64,000 nucleotides of DNA. Source: a bacterium. GTDB taxonomy: Bacteria; Bdellovibrionota; UBA1018. Where the stretch lies: contig JAIEMT010000009.1 in assembly GCA_019751945.1 (NCBI GenBank), forward strand, positions 1 through 64,000. The letters are read 5' to 3'. Below, one piece after another: positions 33,697 through 42,329 of this stretch (positions are counted from its first letter, which is position 1; every line of letters begins with the position of its first letter). The position numbers and the translations under genes were made by a program. The notes beneath the pieces are model-generated. The model had not been told where the DNA came from and searched no databases. It saw nothing but the letters and a program-made list of their open reading frames with translations.

Positions 33697-34710
33697 TTAT
33701 ACGAGAGCGTCCGCTTCGCCGCCTCTGCTGATGATAATCTTGCCTTCCGCTTCAAGCCGCTTCGCCACGTTGACGATTTCTTGCTGAGCGGTTTCCACAT
33801 CGGAAAGACGAACCGGTCCCATGGCCTCCAAGTCTTCCTTGAGGAGCTCGGCCGCACGCTTCGAAATGTTGCGGAAAATCTTGTCGCGAATCTCTTCCGG
33901 CGCTGTTTTGAGTGCCACGACCAGTTTGTCGTTGGCCACTTCCTTGAGCAGCATTTGCATTCCACGATCGTCGATGAAGATAATGTCTTCGAACACGAAC
34001 ATGAGTTTGCGAATTTCTTCCGCCAATTGCGGGTCTTTTTCTTCGACACGCGCCATGATGTTTTGCTCGCTCGTCTTGTCCATGACGTTGAGCATTTCGG
34101 CGATAGGTTGGACGCCGCCGAGTTGCTGGGTGTCGATGGAGCCCAAAGTCGCCAATTCCTGCTTGAGAACCTCGTCGACTTGAGCGATGAGGTTCGGCGA
34201 AATAAAGTCGAGGTTCGAGATACGAAGCACGACTTCGGTCTGAATGGCTTCGGGCAAGCGCTTGAGAACTTCGCACTTCTTGGCCGGATCTAAATGCGCC
34301 AAGATAAGAGCGATGGTTTGCGGATGCTCGTTGACCAAGAAGTTGGCCAAGGTACGAGAGTCGACCAGCTCGAGAGCTTCGAGGGTACGGCTGCCTTCCA
34401 CGACCGAGAGTTGACCCAAAACCGTTTTAGCGCGCTCTTCGCCCAAAGTAGCCAGAACGAAGTCGCGTCCCATCGCGTGACCAAAGATCAGATTTTCTTC
34501 TTCCGCGATTTCCGAATAGAAAGCTTCGAGAACGTTTTTCACCACCGGAATCGGCGCCTTCGTGACCTGCCCCATGGCGCTCACCAGACGTTTCACGTCG
34601 TTGTCCTTCATCTTCTTAAAGATCTGAGCCGTCACTTGGTTTCCCAGGACGTTCAGTAGAAGAGCCGACTTCTCTATTCCCGACATTTCGTCAAAGTTTT
34701 CGTAGGTCAT
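33697..34710 (-). CDS. fliG: Flagellar motor switch protein FliG
   Basis: C-ring subunit that contacts the stator and generates torque. 337 residues, typical. The N-terminal ring part has IEKSALLLNVLGNQV; the middle ARM domain includes NEHPQTIALILAHLD; the C-terminal torque domain has MFVFEDIIFIDDRGMQMLL and DKIFRNISKRAAELLKEDLEAMGPVR, with the charged torque helix intact. Confidence 0.97.
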   Translation of the reverse strand: MTYENFDEMSGIEKSALLLNVLGNQVTAQIFKKMKDNDVKRLVSAMGQVTKAPIPVVKNVLEAFYSEIAEEENLIFGHAMGRDFVLATLGEERAKTVLGQLSVVEGSRTLEALELVDSRTLANFLVNEHPQTIALILAHLDPAKKCEVLKRLPEAIQTEVVLRISNLDFISPNLIAQVDEVLKQELATLGSIDTQQLGGVQPIAEMLNVMDKTSEQNIMARVEEKDPQLAEEIRKLMFVFEDIIFIDDRGMQMLLKEVANDKLVVALKTAPEEIRDKIFRNISKRAAELLKEDLEAMGPVRLSDVETAQQEIVNVAKRLEAEGKIIISRGGEADALV

Positions 34711-34725
34711 GGCCGAGTATCCTCT

Positions 34726-36429
34726 TTATGCGCTCTTACCTTTACCGGGTGCTGAACCAGCCGCTTCTGCCTTCTTCTTATTCGATTCGCGGATGACCCA
34801 TTCCTTCAAGATCAGAGCGGCTTTGTGCGGATTTGCATCCACCAAGCTGATAATCTTCTCTTTAATCATTTCGCCTTCGACCTTTTCGGGGTCGATCTTC
34901 TCAGGCATCACAGGGATATTGTCTTCCAAGTTCGGGAGAGAAGAATTCTTCTGCATCTTCTCGAGCTCTTCGATCGTCTGTGGCAAGAAGGTTTCCACGC
35001 TGTCGATCGTGTTCTCGGTCACCCAACGAATGAACGGACGAACCACGAACAAGAAGAACAGTGCAATGGTGATTCCGATGACCGTGTACATGAGCATCTT
35101 CTGGAAGTAGATCTTCTTCTCGTTATCCGCCAAGATGCGATCTGCTTCTTCAAAGTCTTCGCGGCTGAACTCAATACTCTTCACTTCAATGGTGTCACCG
35201 CGCTTGCGATCCAAACCGACGACATTCGCCACCAAGCCTTCAAACTCTTTTAACTTCTCAGGGCTCCAGGCCTCCACAGAAGCCGGAGCGCGAGTCCCAT
35301 CTTTTCCAGCAGCGCCCTTCACGGTTTTACCATCCACCATGACTGCTACAGAAAGACGCTTGGGTTCACCCAAAGGTTTGCGTGTGCTCTTCACCACTTG
35401 CGGCACTCGATAATTGATAATTTCGCGATTGGTCTTCGTATCGTTTCGAACTTGAGCGTTCGGCGCTGGCGGTTGCCCCGGAGTGTTCGACGCCGCTCCT
35501 GCTAACCCATATGGGCCAGGGCGTGAACCTTCCATCGATTTCACATCGCGCTCGACCGATGCCGTTGCAGCAGCATCTCCGTCGTACGACGTTTGAGTTT
35601 CTTGAACCTGAGAGAAATCTAAATCCGCATTGACTCGGGCCACCACGCGACCATCGCCGACGACTTTACCCAACATCGCTTCGATTCGCTTTTCGAGATC
35701 GCTTTCCACCTTCTGCTTGTATTCCAGCTGAGTGGCGGTCTCTGCGGCAAACGGATCACGTGGATTGCTCGAAAGCACTTTTCCGAAAGAATCCACAATC
35801 ACGACGTCGGAGATTTCCATGCCCTCAACAGCGCGGGCCACTAAATTTCCAATCCCGTAGACTTGTTTCTCGGTGAGAACTGTTCCTGGTTCCAAATCCA
35901 AAACCACTGAAGCAGAAGACTTTTTCTGATCTTCCACGAAAGCGGTTTTCTGAGGAATGGCCAGATGAACACGCGACCGCTTCACGCCTTTGATGGAACC
36001 GATGGTTCGCATCAATTCGCCTTCCTTAGCGCGCTTTTCGTTAATCTTCTGAACGAAACTGGTGGTCCCTAGGCTTTGCTTATCGAAAACTTCGTAACCG
36101 ACAACACTCGTTTGTGGCAATCCCATCATTGCTAACTTCAACCGAAGGTCGTAAACGCTCTCTGGTGGGATGGCAATGTTCTTTCCTGTCGGGTCCACTG
36201 TGAACGGAATTCGCTCGTCCCGAAGAATTCGAATGATGTTAGTGGAGTCTTCCGGATTCAAGTTCGTCAGCAGCGGCTGATAGGTCTTTCCCCCAGCTAA
36301 GAAGAAGAGCCCTGCCATCGCAACCGTGATGATCGATCCGATCACCAGGAAGGCCATCTTCCTCGCAGGCGTTAAGCCGTTGATGAAGTCGGAAACATGT
36401 CCGTAAACTTTCTTAAAATATTCAAGCAC
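34726..36429 (-). CDS. fliF: Flagellar MS-ring protein FliF
   Basis: Inner-membrane ring on which the flagellum is built. 567 residues: transmembrane helix 1 at about 24-46 (MAFLVIGSIITVAMAGLFFLA), the ring-building motif region (LTNLNPEDSTNIIRILRDERIPF, QKINEKRAKEGELMRTIGSI), helix 2 at about 445-466 (YTVIGITIALFFLFVVRPF) and a cytoplasmic C-terminal tail with LVDANPHKAALILKEWV that binds FliG. Starts 20 bases after fliE. Confidence 0.97.
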   Translation of the reverse strand: MLEYFKKVYGHVSDFINGLTPARKMAFLVIGSIITVAMAGLFFLAGGKTYQPLLTNLNPEDSTNIIRILRDERIPFTVDPTGKNIAIPPESVYDLRLKLAMMGLPQTSVVGYEVFDKQSLGTTSFVQKINEKRAKEGELMRTIGSIKGVKRSRVHLAIPQKTAFVEDQKKSSASVVLDLEPGTVLTEKQVYGIGNLVARAVEGMEISDVVIVDSFGKVLSSNPRDPFAAETATQLEYKQKVESDLEKRIEAMLGKVVGDGRVVARVNADLDFSQVQETQTSYDGDAAATASVERDVKSMEGSRPGPYGLAGAASNTPGQPPAPNAQVRNDTKTNREIINYRVPQVVKSTRKPLGEPKRLSVAVMVDGKTVKGAAGKDGTRAPASVEAWSPEKLKEFEGLVANVVGLDRKRGDTIEVKSIEFSREDFEEADRILADNEKKIYFQKMLMYTVIGITIALFFLFVVRPFIRWVTENTIDSVETFLPQTIEELEKMQKNSSLPNLEDNIPVMPEKIDPEKVEGEMIKEKIISLVDANPHKAALILKEWVIRESNKKKAEAAGSAPGKGKSA

Positions 36430-36449
36430 AGTTCAGTCCCTCACCCACA

Positions 36450-36818
36450 CTAGACCTGCATTCTCATGATTTCTCGGTACGCATCCAAAATCTTGTTACG
36501 TACTTGCATCATGAGTTTGAGCGACGAATCTGCTCGCTCAATTGTCAGCATCGTCTCGTGAATATTTTTGTTCCGTCCCGCAACCATTTCCTTGATCGCA
36601 GTATCTGCCTGAGTTTGGAGTTCGTTCACTTTAGAAACAGAGTCTCGCAGGATATCTGAGAAGGTCGTTCCGTTCGGCATCGCCGTAGCCGGAGTGAGCC
36701 CTTCTTTCTCAGCAACATGATTGACTCGAAGTTCAGCAGCCGCAGGACTTTGGCCCATGAACTGGTCCACATTCCCACTTTCAACAATTCTGCCCATCGT
36801 TTCGATCGTGTTATTCAT
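36450..36818 (-). CDS. fliE: Flagellar MS-ring/rod junction protein FliE
   Basis: Links the MS ring to the proximal rod and helps open the export gate. 122 residues, small and helical, with the C-terminal family block VAGRNKNIHETMLTIERADSSLKLMMQVRNKILDAYREIMRM (features: EMVAGRN start and DAYREIMRM end). Lies 3 bases after flgC. Confidence 0.95.
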   Translation of the reverse strand: MNNTIETMGRIVESGNVDQFMGQSPAAAELRVNHVAEKEGLTPATAMPNGTTFSDILRDSVSKVNELQTQADTAIKEMVAGRNKNIHETMLTIERADSSLKLMMQVRNKILDAYREIMRMQV

Positions 36819-36821
36819 CTA

Positions 36822-37262
36822 CTATCTCCCGATCTCCAACGCCTTTTGTGCCATTGTCTTAGCGGCATTCATGGCGGTGACGTTTGCTTCATAAGAGCGT
36901 TGCGCGGCAATCATATTGGCCATTTCTTCAACGTGGTTCACATTCGGCATAGCGACGTAACCTTCGGCATTCGCGTCGGGGTGCTTGGGATTGTAGACCA
37001 ATCTGGGAGGACGCTGGTCTTCTACAATCTCCTCGACTTGAACTCCTTGGATCTGCTCGTCGAGCTGATTGGTTAAAATTTCACCAAAGCTCTCGCGGTC
37101 CGTTTGTGCAGCTAACAAGGGATCTTTTCGACGATACGGTCCCGTCCCGTCCGCATTTCGAGTCGTCTCCGCATTCGCGATATTACTCGAGATGGTATTG
37201 AGGCGTTTCGTTTGCGCATCTAATCCGGTTGCGCTCACTCGCATCGATGAAAAGAAATCCAT
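36822..37262 (-). CDS. flgC: Flagellar proximal rod protein FlgC
   Basis: Rod subunit of 146 residues with the paired rod signatures: N-terminal SATGLDAQTKRLNTISSNIANAET and C-terminal NVNHVEEMANMIAAQRSYEANVTA and closing helix KTMAQKALEIGR. Two bases behind flgB. Confidence 0.97.
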   Translation of the reverse strand: MDFFSSMRVSATGLDAQTKRLNTISSNIANAETTRNADGTGPYRRKDPLLAAQTDRESFGEILTNQLDEQIQGVQVEEIVEDQRPPRLVYNPKHPDANAEGYVAMPNVNHVEEMANMIAAQRSYEANVTAMNAAKTMAQKALEIGR

Positions 37263-37264
37263 GG

Positions 37265-37684
37265 TTATCTACCTCCGCCGCCACCTTCAGAGATGGCGTA
37301 CTTCAACATGGCCAGTTTTCGTTTGAGCATTTCTGCAGAGCTGTCATACAGGACGTGGTTTTCCGCGAGTTTTGCCATTTCCGCAGCCCGATCGACTGTG
37401 TTTCCATCCAGCGACTCCACACCATTGGGATCGTCGTAAATTTCTGGATTCACAGCTTCAGTCGGAGTGCGAACAAGGTGATCCGGATCGGCGCCCTGGG
37501 CTTGCAGGCGATCGCCGACGTTGAGCGCATCTCGCAACGCAGTTTCAAACTCCATGGTCTTAGCTTTGTAACCAGGAGTATCTGCGTTAGAGATGTTGGA
37601 GCTGATGACGTTCTGATTCACGAGCCGCAAGTTCAGCGACGTATTCAGCGCACCAATAGTAGGATCAAAACCGCTGTCCACCAC
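37265..37684 (-). CDS. flgB: Flagellar proximal rod protein FlgB
   Basis: Rod subunit of 139 residues with LNLRLVNQNVISSNISNADTPGYKAKTMEFE at the start (NIxNADTPGYKA signature) and the closing EMAKLAENHVLYDSSAEMLKRKLAMLK. First structural flagellar gene, 76 bases behind the activator gene and after the hairpin at 37717-37736. Confidence 0.97.
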   Translation of the reverse strand: MVDSGFDPTIGALNTSLNLRLVNQNVISSNISNADTPGYKAKTMEFETALRDALNVGDRLQAQGADPDHLVRTPTEAVNPEIYDDPNGVESLDGNTVDRAAEMAKLAENHVLYDSSAEMLKRKLAMLKYAISEGGGGGR

Positions 37685-37716
37685 AATTCCCCCTCGAGTC
37701 AGTATAACTCAAACTT

Positions 37717-37736
37717 CCGCCATCAATGCATGGCGG
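37717..37736 (-). other. Hairpin between the activator gene and flgB
   Basis: CCGCCAT at 37717-37723 and ATGGCGG at 37730-37736 form a perfect 7-bp stem with a 6-base loop. No T-run follows, so it is not a classical terminator; it may limit read-through or mark a processing site. Confidence 0.45.
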
Positions 37737-37760
37737 CAAATCTTGCCCACGCAGGCGACT

Positions 37761-38708
37761 TTACACTCGGATTCCCAAGCGGCGATAATCCGCAAGCTTG
37801 TTACGAAGCGTGCGAATGGAAATTCCAAGCGCGCGCGCCGTGTGAGTCCGATTGCCTAAGTGATATTGGAGCGCCTCAAGAATGACGTTTCTTTCGATGT
37901 CATCCAAAGTGCGACCCGGAATCCAGCCCGCCTTATCCATCTCGAGATTCGGGCCATCGCCAGTTCTCTCAATGTGAATATCTTTCGGAGCAACCTTCTG
38001 GTCCTTCGCCGTCAGAACAGCACGTTCCATCACGTTCTCGAGTTCGCGAACGTTTCCTGGCCAGCTGTGGGAATCCAAAAGAGCCACTGCTTCATCAGTG
38101 ATGCAGTTCATGCCACGAGCCTGACCCGAATACGTTTCGATGAAGTGAGCAGCAAGAATCTTGATGTCACCCATACGTTCACGCAGAGGAGGCATCGTCA
38201 GATTCACAACGTTCAAGCGATAGAAAAGGTCTTCACGGAATTCGCCAGCCTTCACGCAGTCTGCCAAGTTCTTATTGGTGGTTGCAATGATACGAACATC
38301 CACCGGAAGGGGCTTCCGACCACCAATGCGATCGACTTCACCTTCTTGGATCACGCGCAAAAGTTTTGCTTGGAGGCGAACGTCCATTTCGGAAATCTCA
38401 TCCAAAAGCAAAGTACCGCCGTTAGCGAATTCAAACTTTCCGGCTTTGCTGGAAACTGCCCCGGTGAAAGCCCCACGCTCATAGCCGAAAAGTTCGGATT
38501 CGAGCAGGTTTTCCGGAATCGCAGCACAGTTAATTGCTACAAACGGTTTATGCGAACGGGTGCTGCCTTCATGAATAAGGCCAGCCATCAATTCCTTGCC
38601 CGTTCCGCTCTCGCCTTGAATCAACACGGTTGCCTTGCTTTGTGCGACCGTCTTCGCGAGTTGGATCAGCTCGAGCATCCTTCGATCTGACGTAATGATG
38701 TCACTCAT
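37761..38708 (-). CDS. Sigma-54 activator without receiver domain, flagellar
   Basis: Bacterial enhancer-binding protein of 315 residues that opens sigma-54 promoters by ATP hydrolysis. AAA+ core: Walker [19 protein letters not shown] (the sigma-54 contact loop), Walker B LLLDEISEM, and the arginine finger region REDLFYRLNV. The C-terminal Fis-type helix-turn-helix is RTHTARALGISIRTLRNKL. It begins directly with the AAA+ domain: the receiver domain of FlrC/FlgR/FlbD-type regulators is missing, so phosphorylation is not the switch. Lies between the TPR gene (8-nt overlap) and flgB, behind the sigma-54 promoter at 41561-41577. Confidence 0.93.
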   Translation of the reverse strand: MSDIITSDRRMLELIQLAKTVAQSKATVLIQGESGTGKELMAGLIHEGSTRSHKPFVAINCAAIPENLLESELFGYERGAFTGAVSSKAGKFEFANGGTLLLDEISEMDVRLQAKLLRVIQEGEVDRIGGRKPLPVDVRIIATTNKNLADCVKAGEFREDLFYRLNVVNLTMPPLRERMGDIKILAAHFIETYSGQARGMNCITDEAVALLDSHSWPGNVRELENVMERAVLTAKDQKVAPKDIHIERTGDGPNLEMDKAGWIPGRTLDDIERNVILEALQYHLGNRTHTARALGISIRTLRNKLADYRRLGIRV

Positions 38709-41502
38709 TTTTTAAGCCCTCCCTGGCTTTCTGATTTGCTAGCGCTTCTAGCGCTAACTTTTTCCAAAAATCATCGACCTTGCTTTCTGCAAGCTTTTTC
38801 AAAGTTTGTCCGGCAGTCGCGTAATCCTTGCGACTACCCGTTTTCTTCAAGGCGCGCGCATATTCAAACAAGGCCTTATTGCCGCTCTCACCAGATTGGA
38901 TCGCGCGATTATAAGCCTTGGCAGCATCGCCCCACTTCTCTAACTTCACCAAAAGATCGGCTTCAGCCATGATCAGATTCGACATCGCTGGAGGAGGCAT
39001 CACACCCAACGCTGCAGCAGGCCCCACCACCGATTTATTGAAGGCCGGCGCCGTTTGAAGATCGCGATAGAACCCAATAGCTGCTTCGTACTGTCCCAGC
39101 TCTGCTTGGAGACGCGCACTCCAGTAATGAAGACGGCTGAGCTCGTTTTGTTGAACTGATGCATTTCCAAACGGCACCAAAAGCGCCGCACGACTGACAT
39201 GAGCTAAGGCCAACGCAGGCCGATCGCTCGCGTCGTCAATCAAGGCTTGAATCAATTCCTTTTGGTACGCGTAGGAGGAGTCCGAGCTGACCTTGCTCAA
39301 GAGCTCTTGGATTTCACCTTCGGCCGAAGAGCCCTTTTGTACCCACAGGGCTTTGGCTTCAGCGTAGCTCTTCTCAGCTAGTTTCGCAGGGTCCTGCTCT
39401 CCTTCCGAAGTAGAAGCAGGAGAACGGCGGGCTACCACATTCTTTTCAACATCTTTGTAAGCTGCGTCGAGATCGCGAGCCAAGCTACCCAAACCTAGGT
39501 GAGATGCCGCCAACGAAAGCTTCAGAAGGTAATCGGATTCTTCGATATAATTCACAAAGCCCGATTTCTTTTCCAAAATGTAGCGCTGCTTTTTCAGAAT
39601 TTTTGACTTCTCTTGGTAGAAGACCAGAGCTTGATACTCATCACCCGACTCCAGAAGCTTCAACACTGAACGGCGCAGGAGCTTGCTGTAAAGTTCCGTC
39701 AAGAGTTGACGACCCTGAACACCCAAGGGCTGATCGAATTCAGAATTCACATACTGAATGGCTTCTTGTTCCTTCCCAAACGAAGTGAGACTTCGAACTC
39801 CGGCAAGGGTTCTAAACTCGTTGTACTTTTCCAAAGAAATTTCGCCGTTGCCGGAGAAATGCTTCGCTTCTTTGGACAGGAATGCCTGAGCCGATTCGAC
39901 GTTAAAACCACCGTGATCTCCGCAAGGCATCAATCTCAAACGAGCCAACGTTGCTCCCGGACTGAATGGAAAGCGATTGATCGTATCAAAGAACCATTTG
40001 CGCGACTGTTCGACATCTTTGGGTTCCGATCTACGAGCGAAGATTTCACCTAAACGGAAGGTGGCTCTCCAACCACTCGGATGCGAAGGAAAGTTTTCTA
40101 GAAAACCTTTGAAGCCTTCTTCAGCCTTGGCGTATTCGCCAATCCAGTACAACGCCTCCGCACGATTCAATGAAACAGTCGGAAACTCTTCCGACTCCTT
40201 CTTAAAACGGTCCATTCCCTTGAAGTACGCGGCCAAGGCGCTTTCATACTGCTTGCGATCTAAATAGAGGTCGCCCAACCGCATTGCCCCTTCTGCTTGA
40301 TTCAGACGGGTGGGCGCCTCAAGTGAAACCCAGAGATATTCTTTTGCCGCGCGATCGGTTTCCTTCATCGCAAAGAGCGCTTCAGCAGCGCCCATGTGAA
40401 AAACCCAGCTCAGCTGATGTTTGGGATGGTAGTTCGTCAACCAGAGAAAATTTTCGAGGGCCAGGAGATACGTGTTCTTTTCCATCGCCTTCGTGGCCAA
40501 GAACATGGCCGATTGCACCGCCACTGCAGACTCGCGCACGTCCACCATGAGCTGGGCCAGAATCTGGTGCGCCTGTTCCTGGTAACCCAGTTTAATCAGG
40601 GCATTGGCTCTTAAGAATCGCATTTGATGACGAAACTCCGATTTCGGAAATTTCTCTTCGAAGAAGTCAATCGTGCGATTCACCAAGGCAGTTTTGCCTT
40701 GCGCATAGAGATCTAAAGCCAGGCGAATGTACTTCGCTTCTTCGGTCTCAGACGTCGGCTTCAAATAAGTGTAGTTCGTGTCCGCTGTAGTCGAAGGCAG
40801 ATACTTCGAAAGGACGAACTTCTGCCGAGCCGGACTGAACTGAAGAAAGATGTCCTTATCATCCTTCAAGGGTTCTTTACAAAAAGCCCCGATGTCTTCG
40901 ATAGCGACCTTGATTTTCTGACTCGCAATCTTTCGATTGGCAATTTTCTTCGCGTGGTTCGCAGCCTTCTCGTAGGCTTGCTTCTCTTGGCGACGACGCT
41001 CAATGGTTCGCGCCTCAGCGAGGGTCGGGCCGCTCTTCACCCAGAAGTCGACGACAAAGCTCGGGTTGTTCTTATCCGTATAGTCAAAATGCTCCATACT
41101 CGGATTGGCTAAAGCCAGGTTCCCTTCCGGAAACTTCCACTTCCCCACCACCCGAATGCCGTTAGGGAACTCCTTCAGTTGTAGGGAGGCAATTCGAGAA
41201 TCTTTGAGACGAGCTTGGCGCTCCTGAATCCATTCCTGCTCCTGGCCCAAGGGGCAGCCCAGGTCGGCTAGGATCATGCCTTTTAAGAAAAGTTCAAAAC
41301 CATCCGCCGTATCCTTCCAAGAGGGCTCAATGCCCGTATCCATTCGGAAGCTGAGTCGGGAGTGGGTTTTAAAGGTGTGAAGTTGGATTGCGTCACCACC
41401 CCAGGCCAGCGAGCTGGCAAGCGTCATAATAGACGTCACGGCCACAGCCAAGATGGCTACAGCACGGGGCAGAACGGCATAACTAGTTTTCAAACTGAGC
41501 AT
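38701..41502 (-). CDS. Large TPR-repeat exported protein heading the flagellar locus
   Basis: About 933 residues from ATG 41502, with GGAG ahead and a signal peptide or anchor (VLPRAVAILAVAVTSIMTLASSLAWG); the frame continues upstream to 41628, but the start there would lie upstream of the sigma-54 promoter and is unlikely. After an N-terminal beta-rich stretch of about 120 residues, most of the protein is helical tetratricopeptide-like repeats (for example AEGAMRLGDLYLDRKQYESALAAYFKGMD and AEALYWIGEYAKAEEGFKGFLENFP). Its place first in the transcript, coupled to the activator, suggests a role in building or placing the flagellum, possibly in the periplasm. The exact role is unknown. Confidence 0.8.
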   Translation of the reverse strand: MLSLKTSYAVLPRAVAILAVAVTSIMTLASSLAWGGDAIQLHTFKTHSRLSFRMDTGIEPSWKDTADGFELFLKGMILADLGCPLGQEQEWIQERQARLKDSRIASLQLKEFPNGIRVVGKWKFPEGNLALANPSMEHFDYTDKNNPSFVVDFWVKSGPTLAEARTIERRRQEKQAYEKAANHAKKIANRKIASQKIKVAIEDIGAFCKEPLKDDKDIFLQFSPARQKFVLSKYLPSTTADTNYTYLKPTSETEEAKYIRLALDLYAQGKTALVNRTIDFFEEKFPKSEFRHQMRFLRANALIKLGYQEQAHQILAQLMVDVRESAVAVQSAMFLATKAMEKNTYLLALENFLWLTNYHPKHQLSWVFHMGAAEALFAMKETDRAAKEYLWVSLEAPTRLNQAEGAMRLGDLYLDRKQYESALAAYFKGMDRFKKESEEFPTVSLNRAEALYWIGEYAKAEEGFKGFLENFPSHPSGWRATFRLGEIFARRSEPKDVEQSRKWFFDTINRFPFSPGATLARLRLMPCGDHGGFNVESAQAFLSKEAKHFSGNGEISLEKYNEFRTLAGVRSLTSFGKEQEAIQYVNSEFDQPLGVQGRQLLTELYSKLLRRSVLKLLESGDEYQALVFYQEKSKILKKQRYILEKKSGFVNYIEESDYLLKLSLAASHLGLGSLARDLDAAYKDVEKNVVARRSPASTSEGEQDPAKLAEKSYAEAKALWVQKGSSAEGEIQELLSKVSSDSSYAYQKELIQALIDDASDRPALALAHVSRAALLVPFGNASVQQNELSRLHYWSARLQAELGQYEAAIGFYRDLQTAPAFNKSVVGPAAALGVMPPPAMSNLIMAEADLLVKLEKWGDAAKAYNRAIQSGESGNKALFEYARALKKTGSRKDYATAGQTLKKLAESKVDDFWKKLALEALANQKAREGLKNE

Positions 41503-41560
41503 CTTGCTCTCCAACCCTCCATCCTCCTGATGAAGACTTAGAACGAAACAGGGACTACGT

Positions 41561-41577
41561 AGCAAACATGGTGCCAG
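41561..41577 (-). promoter_or_regulatory. Sigma-54 (-24/-12) promoter of the flagellar locus
   Basis: On the minus strand CTGGCACCATGTTTGCT: TGGCAC and TTGCT with exactly ten bases between the invariant GG and GC. Transcription would start near 41550, about 48 bases before the chosen ATG at 41502. The gene for a sigma-54 activator is second in the transcript. Confidence 0.85.
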
Positions 41578-41713
41578 GTAAAAAAGATCTGCCGGAAAAG
41601 ACTTCCAAAAGGCAGAAGCTTCCGACATCGTAGGAAAATCAGTCTCGGCAGGTTTTTGCTTCGGGGTAAGTTCGAACTCGGAGAATTTTGACCATTCGTC
41701 AGGAATACAACAG

Positions 41714-41742
41714 TTTACGCCGAGACTTTGACGGTTTAGATT
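41714..41742 (+). promoter_or_regulatory. Possible sigma-70-type promoter of the mla genes
   Basis: TTTACG at 41714-41719 and TAGATT at 41737-41742 are 17 bases apart; the start would fall about 13 bases before the lipoprotein gene. Both hexamers are weak matches. Confidence 0.3.
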
Positions 41743-41762
41743 AGTAGGACGGACTACACGAA

Positions 41763-42311
41763 ATGCAAAAGCAGATCCTCGTTACCCTCATTCTGATTTT
41801 GGCTCCCGGTTGCAGCCTTTTCTTTGGAAATATTCAACCCACCTCTAAGAAGGCGGACAGCTACGACGTGCTCGACCTGACGGGAATGGGTTGGCAACAT
41901 TTGGCTTCTGCGTCTTCCGCCAAGTTAGAAGAGGGCGAAGAAAAGGAAACCAACCTCGGATCCGATCGCTCTTATCAATCCAAGAAGACGGGCAACACGA
42001 TTTCGATCAATTCCACCTGCCGCCCTTCAACGGAATATAATGGACGCAAAACCGAGGAACTCACAAAAGCACTGCTCTTAGGAATCACGCATGTGAATTC
42101 GCGTGAAGAACAGAACATCAAAATTTCTGAAATCACCGCTCTTCAAACCACGATTCACGGCAAGCTCAGCGGAGAACCCGTCAAGATTAGGACAGTCGTT
42201 TTGAAAAAGCAGGAATGCGTCTACGATTTGATGTATATCTCCCGCCCGGAAAAATTTAACACTGAGCTGCCGACCTTTACGCAATTTGTCAGTTCGCTCC
42301 GCCTACATTGA
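41763..42311 (+). CDS. Lipoprotein at the head of the mla operon
   Basis: 182 residues with lipobox ILAPGC, the cysteine at about residue 17. The mature part has a helical N-terminus and then a mixed alpha/beta domain with TISINSTCRPSTEYNG, TTIHGKLSGEPVKIRTVVLKKQECVYDL and TELPTFTQFVSSLRLH. No family recognised. It is 18 bases before mlaE, so it probably works with the Mla transporter, though it does not look like MlaA or MlaC. Confidence 0.75.
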   Translation: MQKQILVTLILILAPGCSLFFGNIQPTSKKADSYDVLDLTGMGWQHLASASSAKLEEGEEKETNLGSDRSYQSKKTGNTISINSTCRPSTEYNGRKTEELTKALLLGITHVNSREEQNIKISEITALQTTIHGKLSGEPVKIRTVVLKKQECVYDLMYISRPEKFNTELPTFTQFVSSLRLH

Positions 42312-42329
42312 TGTAAAATAGAAGTCACC

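Noticed and set aside
37741-37761. Possible sigma-54 site before flgB
   Set aside because: GG and GC are nine rather than ten bases apart, which abolishes sigma-54 recognition.
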